Positions 62,101 through 64,000 of a stretch of DNA of 64,000 nt are shown here, piece after piece. The notes under the pieces are model-generated. The model was not told the origin of the DNA. It searched no databases and was given only the letters and a program-made list of their open reading frames with translations. The translations under genes and the position numbers were made by a program. This DNA comes from SZUA-370 sp034003955. Its GTDB lineage: Bacteria > Spirochaetota > Spirochaetia > Treponematales > UBA12059. The stretch is taken from positions 32,884-96,883 of the forward strand of contig JAVEXO010000003.1 in NCBI GenBank assembly GCA_034003955.1, read 5' to 3'. Position 1 is the first letter of the stretch; the number at the start of each line of letters is the position of its first letter.

Positions 62101-63265
62101 TGAGGGAAAACCCTAACACATAACGCTGATCCGTTATGGTAAGCGGTAGCGTAACGGTATCAAGCACACCGTCGTTGTTGGGGCTGAAGTAGTAAGCGTC
62201 ATACTCTGTTTTAGGATAGTCGATCGTTATGAGCGGTGGGGTTCTGTCCAAGACTCCTATTGGCACATTGACGCCGGCACCGAAGGCCCATACTCCGCCA
62301 TTCAGTTTGGAGGCCGCTATTGAGGGCCTGAGTTCAGAGCGATTGAAGCCTGCCTTGGATAGGAGAGAATCGCTTCCCTTGCGATCTATGGCAAAGTTGG
62401 CGCCAATACCGACGCTTGGTATGAGCCCTTGGTCGACGTGTTGTAATGCCTCATACACGTTGATGTCCCAACCGAGACGAAGGAAGGCCTTATCCTTGTA
62501 GCCAAGCTTGAGACCCGTGGCGAACACGGCGTTCTGAAGGCTTGGAAGCCATAGGTCGGCATTTGCCGACACGCGAATTCCTGAGTCCTGGGAGCGTATA
62601 AGATCGGCAGCGATGCCAATCTGCGGCGTAAACGGTGACTCGTAGGAGGATGCGGGCGTGCCTCTTATGCCAATGGCTCCTGGAGAATCGAAGGCCTTGC
62701 CAAGATTGCGGAATGAGACGCCCCAGGTAAAACCCTTCATGAAACCCAGGTCGCCAAGCAATCCTATGACGCCTATGTCTGCGCCCAGGCCCCAGTCTGT
62801 GCCGTTATTACTGCCTAGCTGAGTCTCCAAGGCCATGCCAAGAAGGAGGTTTGGATACAGATCCTTGGCCATGCCTATACGGCCTGTAAGCATGGTGCCA
62901 ATCGGCAGTGCGCTTGTAAATGGCGATGAAAGAATACCGAGGTAGCCGGTCCAGACGCCGTATGGCTTTGGAATGGCCAAGCCTAGATTAACAGAATGGC
63001 CCCAACCTTTTTCTGAGCCAAGACCAATCAGGGCGGCATAATTTACATCAAGCGTCGTTCTCTGTAGGAGTGCCGAGGCTGCCGGATTACTCAGATCAGC
63101 CATGGGAGACTCATTCGAGGCAGACGACAATTCACCGGCCATAAGCGCGGGCGAAGCCAGAGCGGTCATAGTCTCTGCGCCTGAGGGTGGATCGTATGCC
63201 CATGCTGACACGGTCACTGATAGTATCACTGTAAACAGTATCCAAGGCGATTTACGTACCGTCAT
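59153..63265 (-). CDS. Outer-membrane repeat protein: beta-barrel, FlgD-like repeats, OmpA end
   Basis: A signal peptide ends near VSAWA (about 23). Residues about 30-310 look like an outer-membrane beta-barrel (repeated GLGADIGVIG-type strands). About 315-1245 hold eight blocks starting with F(S/N)P(N/D)xDGxxD, a calcium-loop-like motif seen with FlgD Ig-like domains, and alternating between a EDxW...WDG...VPDGxYxY type and a WSLxx...FSGTG type. One block has a degenerate AFNPLAETN loop. The last 125 residues are an OmpA peptidoglycan-binding domain (KIRVEGHANSV, ENRAALVMQKL, RRVEF). It probably links the outer membrane to the wall. An AAGGAG site precedes the start. Confidence 0.9.
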   Translation of the reverse strand: MTVRKSPWILFTVILSVTVSAWAYDPPSGAETMTALASPALMAGELSSASNESPMADLSNPAASALLQRTTLDVNYAALIGLGSEKGWGHSVNLGLAIPKPYGVWTGYLGILSSPFTSALPIGTMLTGRIGMAKDLYPNLLLGMALETQLGSNNGTDWGLGADIGVIGLLGDLGFMKGFTWGVSFRNLGKAFDSPGAIGIRGTPASSYESPFTPQIGIAADLIRSQDSGIRVSANADLWLPSLQNAVFATGLKLGYKDKAFLRLGWDINVYEALQHVDQGLIPSVGIGANFAIDRKGSDSLLSKAGFNRSELRPSIAASKLNGGVWAFGAGVNVPIGVLDRTPPLITIDYPKTEYDAYYFSPNNDGVLDTVTLPLTITDQRYVLGFSLKVFNEAGDIIKAIDNKESRPENQDLKGLIGRLLYVKKGVDVPLELVWNGLSDQGSAAPDGRYYISVEALDDNGNVALTERWPVVVDTVHPSVTAQGPSGGDAQIFSPDGDGNKDVFVITQTGSIEDAWKAEVLDAGASVLRTWMTKAAAPSEQVWDGKNDGGQIVPDGVYAYHISATDRAGNAGSSKVENIIVNTQQPPVSVSIDQAAFSPNGDGVKDILSLSPNVPVRSGMSTWKLTVLDSSDAERWSVSGTGADSLASRYQFNGKDGSGAVLKEGSYRTRLSVTYVNGHKPIAFSPTFIIDTSAPKASVAIDRAAFNPLAETNTVITVKQTGSEEDRWTGEILDKAAKAVKTWSFIGVPDASISWDGSDDAGKVVPDGSYTYRLSAMDKAGNAGEAVSSALLVDTGKKAVRLALDKRAFSPNADGVEDSLTLLPESQAATSILSWSLSIINASELKVRGFSGTGALPAKLVWDGKNDSGSIAADGNYRALLDVKFVTSETESARSVEMTLDTVAPSIRLSASDTLFSPDGDGRKDVVRFNQESVPGDTWEGRIIDAAAKTVRSWTWKDQASDFQWDGSDTQGNKVSDGTYRYVVTSVDAAGNKAEQSLDRIVVDKRQTQVFVTASATGFSPDGNGAFDDIAFGLVVKLREGIDSWSLAMVDQTGVARKTFSGKAATLPSKQSWDGKSDAGTIVQSTYQAVFTVDYQKGDRAESRSAAFTLDIDGPKVALTIAPKYFSPDNDGVDDELKISLAVADASDIDAWRFEIIEVAVSESASAKRAERVFFTWSGRGKPAERLVWDGRSQKGELVEAATDYPYRLTIVDALGNTTVSEGLIAVDVLVIRDGDRLKIKVPSIVFRANFADFVDLSEEKLERNAMVLKRIAEILNRFKDYKIRVEGHANSVAKMTGASQAAATKEETSELLPLSENRAALVMQKLIEYGVDPRRLSVRGLGSSEPVVAFTDGENRWKNRRVEFILIKD

Positions 63266-63407
63266 GAGCGCACTCCTTAATCAGCTATAGTTCAATGATA
63301 TATGCTTTAGTGTACCGCTTTTAGGCTACTTTGCCAAAGCCTATGAACCTGGTTAATCCACAAACCTATAAATCTTTATCACGCCTGATCGTTACATGAT
63401 CTTGCGG

Positions 63408-64000
63408 TCACTGATACATCACCACAAGAGGCAGGGGATCGAGGGCCAAGACATCCTCTGGCTTCATAAGCGGGATATCCCAGCCAGCCCCTACCGTCTT
63501 TGACTCGAAAAACAGCTTGAATCCTTTTACCGGCATGCTCTGAAGGCGTGCATTGGCGGCATAGGCGTGTTTCTTAAGAGAAGGTGAACCAAACCCGTCC
63601 GCCGTGTGTACCAGAACAACCCTGTCGAAGCTGGCATTGACCGTCTCTGGCTCTCGTATCATCGTTGGCTTAAACTGATGAACGATGAGCATGCGTATGC
63701 CTGGAAGATTGTTGTCACGGAGGTAGTCGTCCACGAGAGCCTGAGCCTCGTTGAGCTCGATCCCTGTTATGTGCCCTATTTCCTTCATGGGTTTAAGAGT
63801 CCGCCACTCCGGGTCAATGGCAAGATGCACATTAGGGTATCTCAGGTAGGGGAGCATTGTTTGAACCGATTGCTTGACGCCGTATTTGCCAAGCTGATGA
63901 TCAAGGATCACTATCCATCCTCGCTCCGCGGCGAATGCTATGTACGATTCAACAACAGAAGCCCTCAGTAAACCAATCTCTCCTTCAGGCCAACACGTCC
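63408..64000 (-). CDS. Hypothetical protein, 5'-truncated by window edge
   Basis: The frame is open from the window edge to 63408 (at least 197 codons), so the true start is outside. It is not a short ORF starting at 63911. The segment has ERGWIVILDHQLGKYGVKQ, VHLAIDPEWRTLKPMKEIGH and VVLVHTADGFGSPSLKKHAY. Similar segments occur in secreted or lipoproteins of actinobacteria and spirochaetes, as far as I recall, with no known role. It precedes the repeat protein gene by 142 bases. Confidence 0.8.
   Translation of the reverse strand, partial: TCWPEGEIGLLRASVVESYIAFAAERGWIVILDHQLGKYGVKQSVQTMLPYLRYPNVHLAIDPEWRTLKPMKEIGHITGIELNEAQALVDDYLRDNNLPGIRMLIVHQFKPTMIREPETVNASFDRVVLVHTADGFGSPSLKKHAYAANARLQSMPVKGFKLFFESKTVGAGWDIPLMKPEDVLALDPLPLVVMYQ

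Overview
The window is about 53% GC and reads like the chromosome of an anaerobic spirochaete, most likely a free-living Treponema or Rectinema relative. The assignment is inferred from gene content: a 30-residue bS22/COX24-type ribosomal protein, a DUF4954 protein, a giant outer-membrane protein with FlgD-like repeats and an OmpA tail, TAXI-type TRAP transport, and acetate kinase without oxidative metabolism. No rRNA or tRNA gene was seen. A 100-N scaffold gap lies at 34739-34838.

Layout. 1-1130: debris, a frameshifted histidine-kinase fragment joined to a truncated IS30-family transposase. 1195-5761 (minus): a large unknown protein, bS22-like peptide, CheY-like regulator, L28 and Ffh. 5762-6322: a gene-free inverted pair of polypurine/polypyrimidine tracts. 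6323-10410: HD hydrolase, lytic transglycosylase and a TetR-lipA-lplB-lplA lipoate operon. 10555-20488: HAD phosphatase, lspA, a Nif3-like protein, an esterase, ackA, and a def-fmt-PASTA cell-surface/translation operon. 20478-26947: a DUF1576 membrane protein, then a divergent operon with a PII-like protein, a PTS EIIA-like protein and a stand-alone MBH/Mrp-type Na+/H+ antiporter module. 27040-31081: rpsU (apparently starting at AUC), an M23 peptidase and the serine genes serA-serC. 31103-37093: a second polypurine element, an ECF sigma factor with a putative membrane anti-sigma factor carrying a glycogen-binding-like domain, secreted proteins, an 18-bp tandem repeat and a DUF4954 protein. 37257-42412: the TAXI TRAP operon and a pseudouridine synthase. 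42409-53651: a phosphatase, a giant GH13 protein, a flavin reductase and AddB/AddA-like recombination proteins. 53850-64000: a chromate-transporter pair, a REC-PAS-GGDEF-EAL protein, a nucleotidyltransferase-like/DUF2156 pair, the 1370-residue repeat protein and a partial gene running off the edge.

Most genes are packed in co-directional runs with 4-nt overlaps and good Shine-Dalgarno sites, so coupling is widespread. The most unusual items are the rpsU start, the PII/EIIA/antiporter operon, the sigma/anti-sigma pair, the two polypurine inverted elements, and the tandem repeat that supplies the stop codon of the DUF4954 gene.
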